A stretch of 55,006 nucleotides of DNA from an uncultured Ruminococcus sp. (lineage in GTDB: Bacteria; Bacillota; Clostridia; Oscillospirales; Ruminococcaceae), in the NCBI GenBank assembly GCA_910576995.1, contig CAJTLC010000016.1, positions 1 to 55,006 of the forward strand, written 5' to 3'. Both the position numbers and the translations under genes were made by a program. A model generated the notes under the pieces. The model was not told the origin of the DNA. It did no database searches and saw only the letters and a program-made list of their open reading frames with translations. Every line of letters starts with the position of its first letter. The first letter of the stretch is position 1. Below are positions 23,646 through 31,817 of this stretch, in pieces.

Positions 23646-26072
23646 TTAAGTTATAGGAAGCTCTTCCAATTTATAAATTCCGGCGTCGACCTGCTGGATA
23701 GTGAGCGCGTCCTGAGCCGTAACTCCGTCGCCGTTTCCGCATACGTCGGCATTTTTAAGTCCCTTATCCGTCAAACTATATTCGTCCTTATTCGTGAGAT
23801 ACTGGAGAATAAGAGTAGCGTCCGCGATTTCAACTTTACCGTCGCAGTTGGCGTCGCCGTAGAGGATATCGGACGGCTTATCCGTAGTTACAGGCGGTTC
23901 AGTGGGATTTTCATCGCTTGCCGTAGTGCCGTCGGGTTCGGTTCCGCCAACGAGAACGCCGTCGTCGTAAACGCATATCTTGTCAACTTTCAATTCGTTT
24001 CCGTTGCCGAAGAAAGCGTCGTCCTCTTTGAATATCGGGAGTCCGTCGTAACTCCAGTCGTTAGTGGGATCCCATTTGTCGCCGTAGTACATACCTACGT
24101 CGAACTGGTATTTTTTGCCGGAATTAGCGATATAATAACCGTCCCATGCGATCTCCACATAGTAGGTATCTTTCATATCCTTATAAGCGAACGGCCCGCT
24201 TATAACGCCGTCCGCGCCCTCAACTTCGGCGGATGACTGATCGTAAAGCTCTTTTATCTCCGTAACGCTGCTGACGCCTTTTTCCATTTCGCTTGTGTTG
24301 AAGAAATAGCGAACCGAAATTTTATCGGAGGGCTTGTTTGAGCCTGTCATTACCTTGAATGATACCTTAGTAACGCCGGAGCCGTCGGAGTGCAGATCGT
24401 CGATACCGCAGGCTTCTACCCAGTAACCTTTGCCGCCCTCTTCGCCGGGAATATCTTTTTCGGCAGGCGGGAAATCAGCCGTAACAGCCATATCGGGAGT
24501 TCCGAAGAATTCGTAAAGACCTGCGCACGCTCCTACGAAAGCCGCGTTATAGTCTATTGTAACTTCGTTGTATATCCAGTCGTTTGTAGTATCATTATGT
24601 TTGTCAGCGCCGTCCGGACCGCCAGCAAGCGCGCCCCAGAGTACGTGACGCTGTTCTCTTGTATCTTCCGCCGTAAGTAGTCCTGAAGCTGCGCGGTGGT
24701 GAGGATATTTTACGGAATTCTCGTTATATCCGACAATATAAGAGCGTTTCAGAGGATTGTCGCCCATTACATAGTGCATCTGTTCCTGCGCCCATTCGCT
24801 GAATTCTCCCGGCTTGCCGTCGTTATTGTATTTATCATAGATGAGACCGATAAGCTGCATCGCAGTATTGTATCGCGCAGAACCCCATACCAACAGGAAC
24901 GCGTATCCTCCGGGAGTTTCAAGCGCTTTCCAGGTGGGGTAGCATTTGTAGACCTGTTCCCAGAAATCGGCGGGTTCGTACTGAGTTTTATTGTTCACGG
25001 TACGGTACATATCCTGAAGCTTTAGTTCGGGATATTTATCGTCAATAATTCCGAGCATAGTAATTGCGCCGCCCCACATATCGTTCCAGTTATAGCAGAA
25101 ACCGGACGGAGCATAGAGATCGACATAGGGCATGAGGTCTTCCAGATAAGACTTATCTTCGGTACAAAGGAATAGCCATGCGCCTGCCCAGCAGAAATCG
25201 TCCTCCCATTTTGACGACTGATAGAACTGTACGGGACCGTCAGAATTATCGCTTAATTCTTTGGGATTGTCGTTTGCAAATTTCCAGAGAGCCTTTGCGT
25301 AATCAAGCGATTTTTCGGCGTATTCGGGATCGGTATCCTTGAAATTAAGGTAGTTGATAGCAAGAGATCCTGCTGCGGAAACTACGTAATCGGTCTGCGG
25401 CTTGTCGGCTGTCAGAAACCACGCAGGGCGAACCATTGTATCTACTTCGGGCGATTGCCAGATAGCGTGATCGATTCCGCCCTCGCCGACCTGATAGCAA
25501 TGAGCGACAACCTCGCCGCTGTCGTCGCGGAAAGTACATTTCATGAGGTAGTCGTTAAAGTAGCGGAGAATAGTCTCGATATGGTCGTCCTGACCCGTTT
25601 TCACGTAAGAATCGCGGAATTCGTAATAGCCCCAGCCGAGAGTAGCGGCGGCGTAATTTTCAGGCATACCGAATTTAACGTGGTCGCCTGCGTCATGGAA
25701 ACCGCCTGCAACGTCGATAAAACCGTCGCCGTCGGGATCGAGAACATTCTTATTAGCGTCCATGAACGCCTGCGAAAGATTAGTGCCGTTCTGATAGCCG
25801 TCGCCTGATTTTGCGGGCTGCATGGGAACTTTCGAATCGTAAGTATGGCAGTTTCCGCGCCATGACAGGCGATTGTTATTCTCAACTTCCGTACCGCACA
25901 TATTTGCGTCATAAAAGTAGATCGAATATTGCAGAGCGCGAGCGTAGTCGTAGTCAAGCCCCGAATTTTCGACGGTAGCGTCGGCGGCGTCGGCTAAGAA
26001 TACCGTGGGGCAGGAACTTATCGCCATAGTCGCGCACACTGCTGCCGCCAGAATTTTTTTAAATTTGAACAT
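23646..26072 (-). CDS. Cellulosomal GH9 endoglucanase: GH9, CBM3, dockerin
   Basis: The 808-residue secreted protein has a signal peptide (to about residue 30) and a GH9 catalytic domain (about 38-530). The nucleophile-activating aspartates are in 'GGFHDAGDHVKFG' (Asp127, Asp130), with the substrate-binding 'YPHHRAASG' and the general-acid Glu in 'NEVTIDYNAAF'. A CBM3-like module follows (about 545-700: 'GKGYWVEACGIDDLHSDGSG', 'YYVEIAWDGYYI'), then a Thr/Pro linker and a type I dockerin (about 738-800, 'GDANCDGKVEIADATLILQY' and 'VCGNGDGVTAQDALTIQQ'). GH9 with a fused CBM3c is the layout of processive endoglucanases. The dockerin puts the enzyme on a cellulosome. It has its own promoter at 26118-26146. 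Confidence 0.95.
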   Translation of the reverse strand: MFKFKKILAAAVCATMAISSCPTVFLADAADATVENSGLDYDYARALQYSIYFYDANMCGTEVENNNRLSWRGNCHTYDSKVPMQPAKSGDGYQNGTNLSQAFMDANKNVLDPDGDGFIDVAGGFHDAGDHVKFGMPENYAAATLGWGYYEFRDSYVKTGQDDHIETILRYFNDYLMKCTFRDDSGEVVAHCYQVGEGGIDHAIWQSPEVDTMVRPAWFLTADKPQTDYVVSAAGSLAINYLNFKDTDPEYAEKSLDYAKALWKFANDNPKELSDNSDGPVQFYQSSKWEDDFCWAGAWLFLCTEDKSYLEDLMPYVDLYAPSGFCYNWNDMWGGAITMLGIIDDKYPELKLQDMYRTVNNKTQYEPADFWEQVYKCYPTWKALETPGGYAFLLVWGSARYNTAMQLIGLIYDKYNNDGKPGEFSEWAQEQMHYVMGDNPLKRSYIVGYNENSVKYPHHRAASGLLTAEDTREQRHVLWGALAGGPDGADKHNDTTNDWIYNEVTIDYNAAFVGACAGLYEFFGTPDMAVTADFPPAEKDIPGEEGGKGYWVEACGIDDLHSDGSGVTKVSFKVMTGSNKPSDKISVRYFFNTSEMEKGVSSVTEIKELYDQSSAEVEGADGVISGPFAYKDMKDTYYVEIAWDGYYIANSGKKYQFDVGMYYGDKWDPTNDWSYDGLPIFKEDDAFFGNGNELKVDKICVYDDGVLVGGTEPDGTTASDENPTEPPVTTDKPSDILYGDANCDGKVEIADATLILQYLTNKDEYSLTDKGLKNADVCGNGDGVTAQDALTIQQVDAGIYKLEELPIT

Positions 26073-26117
26073 TTACATCCCTCCGTGTAATATCTTTACA
26101 GATAAGTTTTCCACATA

Positions 26118-26146
26118 ATTATAGCACATTATTCAAAAAAAATCAA
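26118..26146 (-). promoter_or_regulatory. Sigma-A promoter of the GH9 gene
   Basis: Minus strand TTGATT (complement of 26141-26146), 17 bases, TATAAT (complement of 26118-26123), about 45 bases before the start codon at 26072. Confidence 0.75.
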
Positions 26147-26179
26147 TAGTTTTCACGGAAGTTTTTAATGAAATTATTA

Positions 26180-27064
26180 TTATTTAAATCTTTTTCTGTT
26201 CTTGCGCGAAAGAAGAATAAAAAGCAGAACCGGCAGAACAGCAGCGAAAATTACAAAAACGGAGGGAACGTTTACTCTTTCTCCGCTGACTTTTTTTATT
26301 GCGAATGCATGAACGGAATCCTCCGCATTTTCGAAAGTAATTGAACAATTTTCAGCGTAGTCGCGGGCGGCTGACTTTTTCATTCCGAGCAGTGTAAAAT
26401 CTTCCAGAGGAGCTGCTCCCGATTCTGTGGGAATGTATCCGACGGCGCATACTCCGATATTTTCGACGGAGGGCGGAATATACATTCCTTTAAGTGAATC
26501 GCACATATAAAACGAGCAGTCGCCCAAAGAAGTTACATTATCGCCGAGAGATACGGTCGTAAGCGAAGTGCAGCCCGAAAAGCAGAAATCGCCTATTTCT
26601 GTAATGCCTTGTGGGAGAGCGGCTATTTTAAGATTTGTGCAGCTTCGGAAGCATGAATCGGGAAGTTTGCTTAAATTTTCGGGGAGCGATATGGAATTCA
26701 GCGCAGAACATCCGCAGAAACAGCCCATGCCTATTTCGGAAACTGAATCGGGGAGAGATATACTTTCAAGGGAGAAACAGGCGTAAAACGCATGATGTCC
26801 GATTTTTTCGACGGTATTCGGAATAGCGACGTGTTTCAGCGTGCCGCACTCATAGAACGCATTATCACGGATTTCCGTAACGCGGCAGCCCTCGATAGAT
26901 TCGGGAATTTCGACGTAAACAGGCTCGCCCGTAAATCCTGTGACGGTCGCTTCATTATTAATAATTGTGTACACATAGCCGCTTTTTTCGGCTGCGGAGG
27001 CTCTTACAGGCGGCATAAAGAACATTATAACGACTGCGGTCATGACGATAATAAGTTTTTTCAT
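26180..27064 (-). CDS. Leucine-rich-repeat surface protein with C-terminal membrane anchor
   Basis: The 294-residue protein has a signal peptide (MKKLIIVMTAVVIMFFMPP...) and residues 35-215 made of BspA-like LRR_5 repeats ('LKHVAIPNTVEKIGHHAFYA', 'LESISLPDSVSEIGMGCFCG'). The C-terminal helix (about 265-288, 'VFVIFAAVLPVLLFILL') is followed by basic SRKNRKRFK, a stop-transfer anchor. The repeats should be displayed outside the cell. It differs from the LRR protein at 11663-12940, which ends in a dockerin instead. It lies upstream of and co-oriented with the GH9 gene, but 107 bases and a promoter separate them. A role in adhesion is a guess. Confidence 0.85.
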   Translation of the reverse strand: MKKLIIVMTAVVIMFFMPPVRASAAEKSGYVYTIINNEATVTGFTGEPVYVEIPESIEGCRVTEIRDNAFYECGTLKHVAIPNTVEKIGHHAFYACFSLESISLPDSVSEIGMGCFCGCSALNSISLPENLSKLPDSCFRSCTNLKIAALPQGITEIGDFCFSGCTSLTTVSLGDNVTSLGDCSFYMCDSLKGMYIPPSVENIGVCAVGYIPTESGAAPLEDFTLLGMKKSAARDYAENCSITFENAEDSVHAFAIKKVSGERVNVPSVFVIFAAVLPVLLFILLSRKNRKRFK

Positions 27065-27415
27065 TGAAATTTCTCCTTAATTATTAACTCGTTTCTGATT
27101 TTTGGTTTATGTTATTTTTGTGATTTTGCATGGGAGCTACGCGAGTACTATAGAAGCCAAAAAGGTCACATACAAACTGCACAAGCTATGCGGAAACAAG
27201 TTCTAAATATATTTTAGAATATTTTGGGCAAAGGGTAAAGCAAAAAAATATGCTGTATTTTGGCAATTTCCGAAGTTTTTTTACGTGCCGCGCCAAAAAA
27301 TCTCATGATACGCCGCATAATTCTGCCGAAATCTGGCGCATAACGGCGGAAATTTTTTTCAAAAACAGGAATATTCAGCCTGCCATTGGCAATTCTGATA
27401 GTCGAGGTGATAAAA
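27065..27415. other. Intergenic region between divergent LRR and spoIIR genes
   Basis: The 351 bases hold no coding region I can support. They contain the palindrome TTCTAAATATATTTTAGAA (27201-27219) and a GC-containing stretch near 27285-27350 with repeated GCCGCATAA / GGCGCATAAC words. A sigma-F promoter for spoIIR is expected here, but I could not identify one with confidence. Confidence 0.5.
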
Positions 27416-28030
27416 ATGAAAAAAACAACAGGATTTATTTTTGCGGCAGGTCTTATCCTTACCATACTTATTTCAAACGGAATCGCGGTAATAAGGGACG
27501 GCAGACGGCTTGAACAGCTTCGCGGGAGCGTTCTGCGACTTCATATCCTTGCCGATTCCGACAGCGAATATGATCAGAAACTGAAGCTTAAAGTCAGGGA
27601 CGCTTTGCTTGAATGCGGGATTTTTGAGGAGGCGGATTCACTTGAAGAAGCGGAATTGACGGCGGCTGAAAGAATGCCTGAAATCGTCGAAACAGCAGAA
27701 TCCGTACTGCGCGAAAACGGCTGCGGTCTGTCCGTGACTGCCGAGATAGCGGATGTTGAATTCGACGAGAGGGTGTACGGGGATATAACGATGCCGTCGG
27801 GCGAATATCGCGCTCTTCGTGTGAAGATAGGTTCTGCGCAGGGCAAAAACTGGTGGTGCGTAATGTATCCTCCTTTGTGCATTCCCGCCGCCTGCGACAG
27901 CGAAGAAATGGAGAACGACAGATCGGCAGAGGAACTTTTTTCAGATGAAGAACTGGATATTCTTTATCAGCCGAAAAAATACAGAGTCCGTTTTGCTATA
28001 TGGGATAAAATTAAAGAACTTACTAACTGA
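27416..28030 (+). CDS. spoIIR: SpoIIR, forespore signal protein for sigma-E activation
   Basis: The protein has 204 residues. ATG 27416 has GAGGTGAT upstream and starts directly with a signal/anchor sequence (MKKTTGFIFAAGLILTILIS); an upstream in-frame ATG at 27386 would spoil the signal peptide. 'LRLHILADSDSEYDQKLKLK' followed by 'VRDALL' is the signature of SpoIIR, and 'NWWCVMYPPLCIP' is the conserved end. SpoIIR is made in the forespore, exported to the intermembrane space and triggers SpoIIGA to cleave pro-sigma-E; both partner genes are 8-10 kb away in this window. The C-terminal charged tail (EEMENDRSAEELFSDEELD) is variable in the family. Confidence 0.93.
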   Translation: MKKTTGFIFAAGLILTILISNGIAVIRDGRRLEQLRGSVLRLHILADSDSEYDQKLKLKVRDALLECGIFEEADSLEEAELTAAERMPEIVETAESVLRENGCGLSVTAEIADVEFDERVYGDITMPSGEYRALRVKIGSAQGKNWWCVMYPPLCIPAACDSEEMENDRSAEELFSDEELDILYQPKKYRVRFAIWDKIKELTN

Positions 28031-28065
28031 AAAATTGTGATATGTTACAAAATTTTCATCTGTCC

Positions 28066-28094
28066 TTGACAATTGCCGTAAAATGTAGTATAAT
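28066..28094 (+). promoter_or_regulatory. Consensus sigma-A promoter of infC-rpmI-rplT
   Basis: TTGACA at 28066-28071 and TATAAT at 28089-28094, both perfect consensus, are spaced by 17 bases. The start codon of infC is about 150 bases downstream, leaving a structured leader. Confidence 0.88.
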
Positions 28095-28104
28095 ATCATA
28101 AGAA

Positions 28105-28228
28105 AACAAAGCAGAACAGTCCGTTCTCACCGTCAGGCTTGGCTTAAACGGTCAATATGTGGATATTCTTTTCGGATATCACTGCGTATTGTACGGGTGC
28201 GGATAAGTCTGCGCTCGTTTTATTTTTT
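28105..28228 (+). promoter_or_regulatory. infC leader with intrinsic attenuator
   Basis: CGGGTGCGGA at 28194-28203 can pair with TCTGCGCTCG at 28208-28217 (10 pairs, three of them G-U, four-base loop TAAG), followed by TTTTATTTTTT: a complete intrinsic terminator ending 5 bases before the GGAGG of infC. Upstream sequence such as AGAACAGTCCGTTCT could form competing stems. Firmicute infC operons are controlled by premature termination, in B. subtilis through L20 binding. Which ligand acts here is inference. Confidence 0.7.
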
Positions 28229-28246
28229 AACCGGAGGTGCTTGAAC

Positions 28247-28765
28247 ATTAGCAAACAGGAACTGCAGATCAACGAAGATATCAGAGATAAAGAAATTCTC
28301 GTTATCGACGATGAAGGAAAAAAGCTTGGCGTAATGACCGCTAAGGAAGCCCAGAAATTAGCCTACGATAAAGATCTTGACTTAGTTAAGATCGCTCCTC
28401 AGGCAACACCGCCCGTATGCCGCATTATGGATTACGGCAAATATTGCTTTGAACAGGCTAAACGCGAAAAGGAAGCAAGAAAAAATCAGAAGATCGTTTC
28501 TATCAAGGAGATCAGAATGTTTTCTACGATAGATACCCATGATTTTGAAACGAAAGTTAATCAGGCTGTCAAGTTCCTTCAGGGAGGGGATAAACTTAAG
28601 GTTTCGGTAAGATTCCGCAAGAGAGCCATAGCGCATCCCGAACTTGGCGCAGAACTGCTTGACCGCTTCAAAGAGGCAGTTTCCGCAGCAGGTACTGTTG
28701 ATAAGCCGGCTAAAATGGAGGGACGCAGCATCGTTATGTTCGTAAGTCCCAAAGCAAGCAAGTAA
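28247..28765 (+). CDS. infC: Translation initiation factor IF-3, probable AUU start
   Basis: The 172-residue protein from ATT 28247 has the usual IF-3 length. The N-domain begins 'ISKQELQINEDIRDKEILVI', a linker is rich in Lys/Glu ('EQAKREKEARKNQ'), and the C-domain has 'KEIRMFSTIDTHDFETKV' and 'GDKLKVSVRFRKR'. GGAGG at 28233-28237 is 9 bases from ATT 28247 but only 3 from the in-frame TTG 28241, and no ATG or GTG is suitably placed; an ATG at 28157 would lie inside the attenuator. An AUU start is well known for infC, where IF-3 rejects non-canonical starts and represses itself. It is the first gene of infC-rpmI-rplT. Confidence 0.93.
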   Translation: MSKQELQINEDIRDKEILVIDDEGKKLGVMTAKEAQKLAYDKDLDLVKIAPQATPPVCRIMDYGKYCFEQAKREKEARKNQKIVSIKEIRMFSTIDTHDFETKVNQAVKFLQGGDKLKVSVRFRKRAIAHPELGAELLDRFKEAVSAAGTVDKPAKMEGRSIVMFVSPKASK

Positions 28766-28797
28766 TTAACTTGTCTTTAAATAAGGAGGAACATTAA

Positions 28798-29001
28798 ATG
28801 GCAAAGGTTAAGGTTAAAACTCATTCCGGCGCAAAAAAGCGCTTTAAGGTTACAGGAAGCGGCAAGGTTAAGTATCAGCACACCAATAAGAGACACAGAC
28901 TCACTCAGAAGGATACAAAGCGTAAGAGAATCGCTCGCAACGCCGGCGTTGCAGGCAGCGCGAATGCTCCTACGATCAAAAAGCTCGTTCCTTATATGTG
29001 A
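28798..29001 (+). CDS. rpmI: 50S ribosomal protein L35
   Basis: The 67-residue basic protein has the L35 signature 'KVKTHSGAKKRFKVTGSGKV' at the N-terminus, 'HTNKRHRLTQKDTKRKR' in the middle and 'IKKLVPYM' at the end. AGGAGG precedes the start by about 8 bases. It lies between infC and rplT as in most bacteria and is assembled into the large subunit. Confidence 0.97.
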   Translation: MAKVKVKTHSGAKKRFKVTGSGKVKYQHTNKRHRLTQKDTKRKRIARNAGVAGSANAPTIKKLVPYM

Positions 29002-29058
29002 TCTGTAGGGATATTTCGCAAACCGTTTACGTAATTTTAATATCGGAGGTAGAAGAAT

Positions 29059-29412
29059 ATGGCACGTATCAAGGGTGCAATGATGACTCGCAAGAGAAGA
29101 AATAAAGTTTTAAAACTCGCTAAGGGCTATTGGGGCGCAAAGAGCAAGCATTTCAAGATGGCTAAGCAGGCTGTCATGAAGTCCGGCAACTACGCTTACA
29201 TCGGCAGAAAGCAGAAGAAGAGACAGTTCAGACAGCTTTGGATAACAAGAATCTCGGCTGCCGCTAAAATGAATGGTATGAATTATTCAACTTTCATGAA
29301 CGGCTGCAAAAAGGCTGGCATCACTCTTAACAGAAAGATGCTTTCCGAGATCGCTATCAACGACGCTGCCGGCTTTACAGCTATTGCAGAAAAGGCTAAG
29401 GCTGCACTCTAA
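29059..29412 (+). CDS. rplT: 50S ribosomal protein L20
   Basis: The 117-residue basic protein begins 'MARIKGAMMTRKRRNKVLKL' and continues with 'AKGYWGAKSKHFKMAKQAVM'; the globular C-domain has 'WITRISAAAKMNGMNYSTFM' and 'GITLNRKMLSEIAI'. L20 is needed early in 50S assembly and in Firmicutes acts as the autoregulator of this operon by binding the infC leader. CGGAGG precedes the start; a hairpin terminator follows at 29424-29450. Confidence 0.97.
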   Translation: MARIKGAMMTRKRRNKVLKLAKGYWGAKSKHFKMAKQAVMKSGNYAYIGRKQKKRQFRQLWITRISAAAKMNGMNYSTFMNGCKKAGITLNRKMLSEIAINDAAGFTAIAEKAKAAL

Positions 29413-29423
29413 TCATTAATGAA

Positions 29424-29450
29424 AAACACGCCCTGCATAAGAGCGTGTTT
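29424..29450 (+). terminator. Terminator of the infC-rpmI-rplT operon
   Basis: AAACACGC at 29424-29431 pairs with GCGTGTTT at 29443-29450 over an 11-base loop, followed by TTGTTAT, 12 bases after the rplT stop. Confidence 0.75.
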
Positions 29451-29521
29451 TGTTATAGGGCGGCATCGCATATTTGTGATGCTGCCGTAAATACGTTCCC
29501 GATATCGGAGGGTATGGACTA

Positions 29522-30310
29522 TTGGAAAATATTATTACATCTAAAGACAATCCTGTTATCAAGCTGTATCAGAAACTTTCTTCCTCTAAAAAAGAAAGGC
29601 TTCAGTACGGCTTATTCGTGTTGGAGGGAATGCGCATTGTTGAGGACGCCGTTAAGGAAAACAGCGGTCTTTCCCATCTGATAATGACGAAGCAGGCTTA
29701 TGAAAAATTCGGCGAAACTTTTTTTCAGGCTGATTTGAGAAACACAAAAATAATTGTCATTTCAAATGAACTTGGAAGAAAAATTGCGCTTACAGATTCA
29801 ACTCAGGGCGTTTTTGCAATATGCAGAATGCCGTCGGAAAGCACTGTTAAATTTAAGGAAAACGGCAGGTATATCGTGCTTTACGGATTGCAGGATCCGG
29901 GAAACGTCGGAATGATCATACGGACTGCCGACGCGCTTGGAATAGACGGCGTTATACTTTCCGGAAGCTGCGAACTTTACAGCCCGAAGGTCGTCCGCTC
30001 AACTATGGGTTCGATATTCCGAATGCGGACAGCCGTTGAAAACGATACCGAACGTCTTTTTGCGATTCTGAAGGAAAACGGAATAACTGCTTCGGCTTCT
30101 GTTATAGACCGCGACGCCGAAAAGATCACGGAATGCGATTTTAAGGGAAGTCATGCCATTTTTATAGGAAATGAGGGAAGCGGCTTGCCGGGAGATATTG
30201 CTTTGCGGTGCGACAGGCGGATAACTATACCCATGAGCGGAACTATAAATTCGCTTAATGCGGCAATGGCGTGCGGAATTCTGATGTGGGAACTGAAAAA
30301 GCAGACATAA
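29522..30310 (+). CDS. TrmH/SpoU-family RNA 2'-O-ribose methyltransferase
   Basis: The 262-residue protein begins at TTG 29522, about 10 bases after GGAGGG; no in-frame ATG lies nearby and homologues begin 'MI.S..NP.IK...KL'. The N-terminal substrate-binding domain (about 1-100) contains 'LQYGLFVLEGMRIVEDAV'. The SPOUT domain has the three knot motifs: 'LQDPGNVGMIIRTADALGID', 'AIFIGNEGSGLP' and 'ITIPMSGTINSLNAAMACGI'. It methylates ribose 2'-OH in rRNA or tRNA. It follows rplT, a frequent neighbourhood for this gene. The exact target nucleotide is not readable. Confidence 0.92.
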   Translation: MENIITSKDNPVIKLYQKLSSSKKERLQYGLFVLEGMRIVEDAVKENSGLSHLIMTKQAYEKFGETFFQADLRNTKIIVISNELGRKIALTDSTQGVFAICRMPSESTVKFKENGRYIVLYGLQDPGNVGMIIRTADALGIDGVILSGSCELYSPKVVRSTMGSIFRMRTAVENDTERLFAILKENGITASASVIDRDAEKITECDFKGSHAIFIGNEGSGLPGDIALRCDRRITIPMSGTINSLNAAMACGILMWELKKQT

Positions 30311-30500
30311 GAACCTGTCTTCACAAGATACAGCACACGTCAGTTCTGCATATAGCATTGTCAGCCAGATCAAAGATTTGGGACACTGCTTATTTTCGAC
30401 AAATTTTGCCGATTGCTGCGTCAAAAATCCTTGCTATATGACCGTAGGGAACACCTGCGTATGCTTTAGTACCGCGCACTTATCTTGTGAAGACAAGTTC
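30311..30500. repeat. Family-I short inverted-repeat element, copy C
   Basis: GAACCTGTCTTCACAAGATA at 30311-30330 is inverted at 30481-30500 with one mismatch, enclosing 190 bases. Its core in the opposite orientation (30375-30425) matches copy A around TTTTTGACGCAG and GGCAAAATTTG. No coding region is visible. It separates the methyltransferase gene from dprA by 226 bases in total. Confidence 0.75.
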
Positions 30501-30536
30501 TAAGACTCTGAACAGACTCTTAGAGAGGTGAGTATT

Positions 30537-31796
30537 TTGAACGAAAATAAATATTGGATATGGCTTACGCTGGTGTTCGGCATTGGCAGCCGGCGTATCT
30601 GGCAGCTTGTGAATATGTTTGATTCGCCCGAAGCGATCTATTATGCCCTGAAAAACGGAAGAAGCGGAATTATTTTCAATCAAAGAGAAATAAATAACAT
30701 AAAAAGAAACGACATTTCATTCGCGGAGCATATAATCAAGGTCTGCGAACTGAATAATATAGGTATAGTCGCTTATGATTCCGAAACATATCCTGAACAG
30801 CTTAAAAATCTTTCCATTCCGCCTGCGGTGATCTATTATAAGGGTAATATCAGATGCGTTCTCGGAACGCCCACTGTCACCGTCGTAGGTACTCGGAACG
30901 CTTCCGATTACAGTTTAAGAACAACCGTAAGAGTATGCCGTGAAATCGCGGAGAAAGGCATTGTGATAGTAAGCGGATTTGCGGTTGGTACGGATATTAC
31001 GGCTCATCTGGCAGCTGTTGAAACAGGCAGACCGACTGCCTGCGTTATGGGCTGCGGACTCGACGTCGATTATCCTCGCGCTAATTTCGGATATCGCAGT
31101 AAAGTGATAGAAACCGGCGGAGTTTTTATTTCGGAATATCTTCCCGGAACTCCTGCCCGTGGCTCAAATTTCCACAGGCGAAACAGAATACTTGCGGCTC
31201 TCGGCAGGATAGCCGTGATATTTCAAGCTCCGGAACACAGCGGTTCACTTATAACTGCCGGATTAGCTGCGGAACTGGGACGCGATGTTTTTGTTTTGCC
31301 GCCTGCGGATATTGCAGATTATGCTTATAAAGGCAATTCAATGCTGATACACGACGGAGCGTCCGTGCTTCTCGGCTCGGAAAATATTACAGAAATTTTT
31401 GAAGCGTCTTCTCCGATGTATGACCGGATAAATAAGGAATCTATGGACATTCTCATGAATAGCGGCGAAGATCTGCTTGAGGGAAATTTGACCGATACGA
31501 TAGACACGGTTTCGGAAGACCGCCTTATGCGCGCCGCTTCGTATATAGATAAACACAAGCTCAAATATTCGGAAACTTCGGCGGAGGTAAGCGCTGTCGA
31601 TAATGAAATACACTTGAACGGCGTTCAGCGCGATATAGTTGAAATACTTAAAGACGGAGACGCCGATACGGACGAGATAGCGCTGAAAATGAATATGGAC
31701 GCTTCCGAGATCGCTACGGAACTGACCGAAATGGAAATGACGGGAGCGATAAAGGCGCTTCCTGGAAAAAGATTTTCGATAGGTAAGTATAAATAA
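30537..31796 (+). CDS. dprA: DNA-processing protein DprA (Smf)
   Basis: The protein has 419 residues. I prefer TTG 30537, because AGAGGTGAG lies just upstream, over GTG 30528, which overlaps that site. The N-terminal SAM-like helical part ('TLVFGIGSRRIWQLVNMF') precedes a Rossmann-like DprA core with 'VVGTRNASDYSLRTTVRVC', 'IVSGFAVGTDITAHLAAVE', 'VMGCGLDVDYPRAN' and 'APEHSGSLITAGLAAELGR'. A winged-helix C-domain ends the protein. DprA loads RecA on incoming single-stranded DNA during transformation. It precedes topA as in many Firmicutes. Confidence 0.93.
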   Translation: MNENKYWIWLTLVFGIGSRRIWQLVNMFDSPEAIYYALKNGRSGIIFNQREINNIKRNDISFAEHIIKVCELNNIGIVAYDSETYPEQLKNLSIPPAVIYYKGNIRCVLGTPTVTVVGTRNASDYSLRTTVRVCREIAEKGIVIVSGFAVGTDITAHLAAVETGRPTACVMGCGLDVDYPRANFGYRSKVIETGGVFISEYLPGTPARGSNFHRRNRILAALGRIAVIFQAPEHSGSLITAGLAAELGRDVFVLPPADIADYAYKGNSMLIHDGASVLLGSENITEIFEASSPMYDRINKESMDILMNSGEDLLEGNLTDTIDTVSEDRLMRAASYIDKHKLKYSETSAEVSAVDNEIHLNGVQRDIVEILKDGDADTDEIALKMNMDASEIATELTEMEMTGAIKALPGKRFSIGKYK

Positions 31797-31817
31797 GTTG
31801 ATTCAAGAGGTATGTAA

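Noticed and set aside
29445..29681. A 78-residue plus-strand frame overlapping the start of the ribose methyltransferase gene
   Set aside because: It lies in another frame over the terminator tail and the methyltransferase N-terminus, with no family resemblance.
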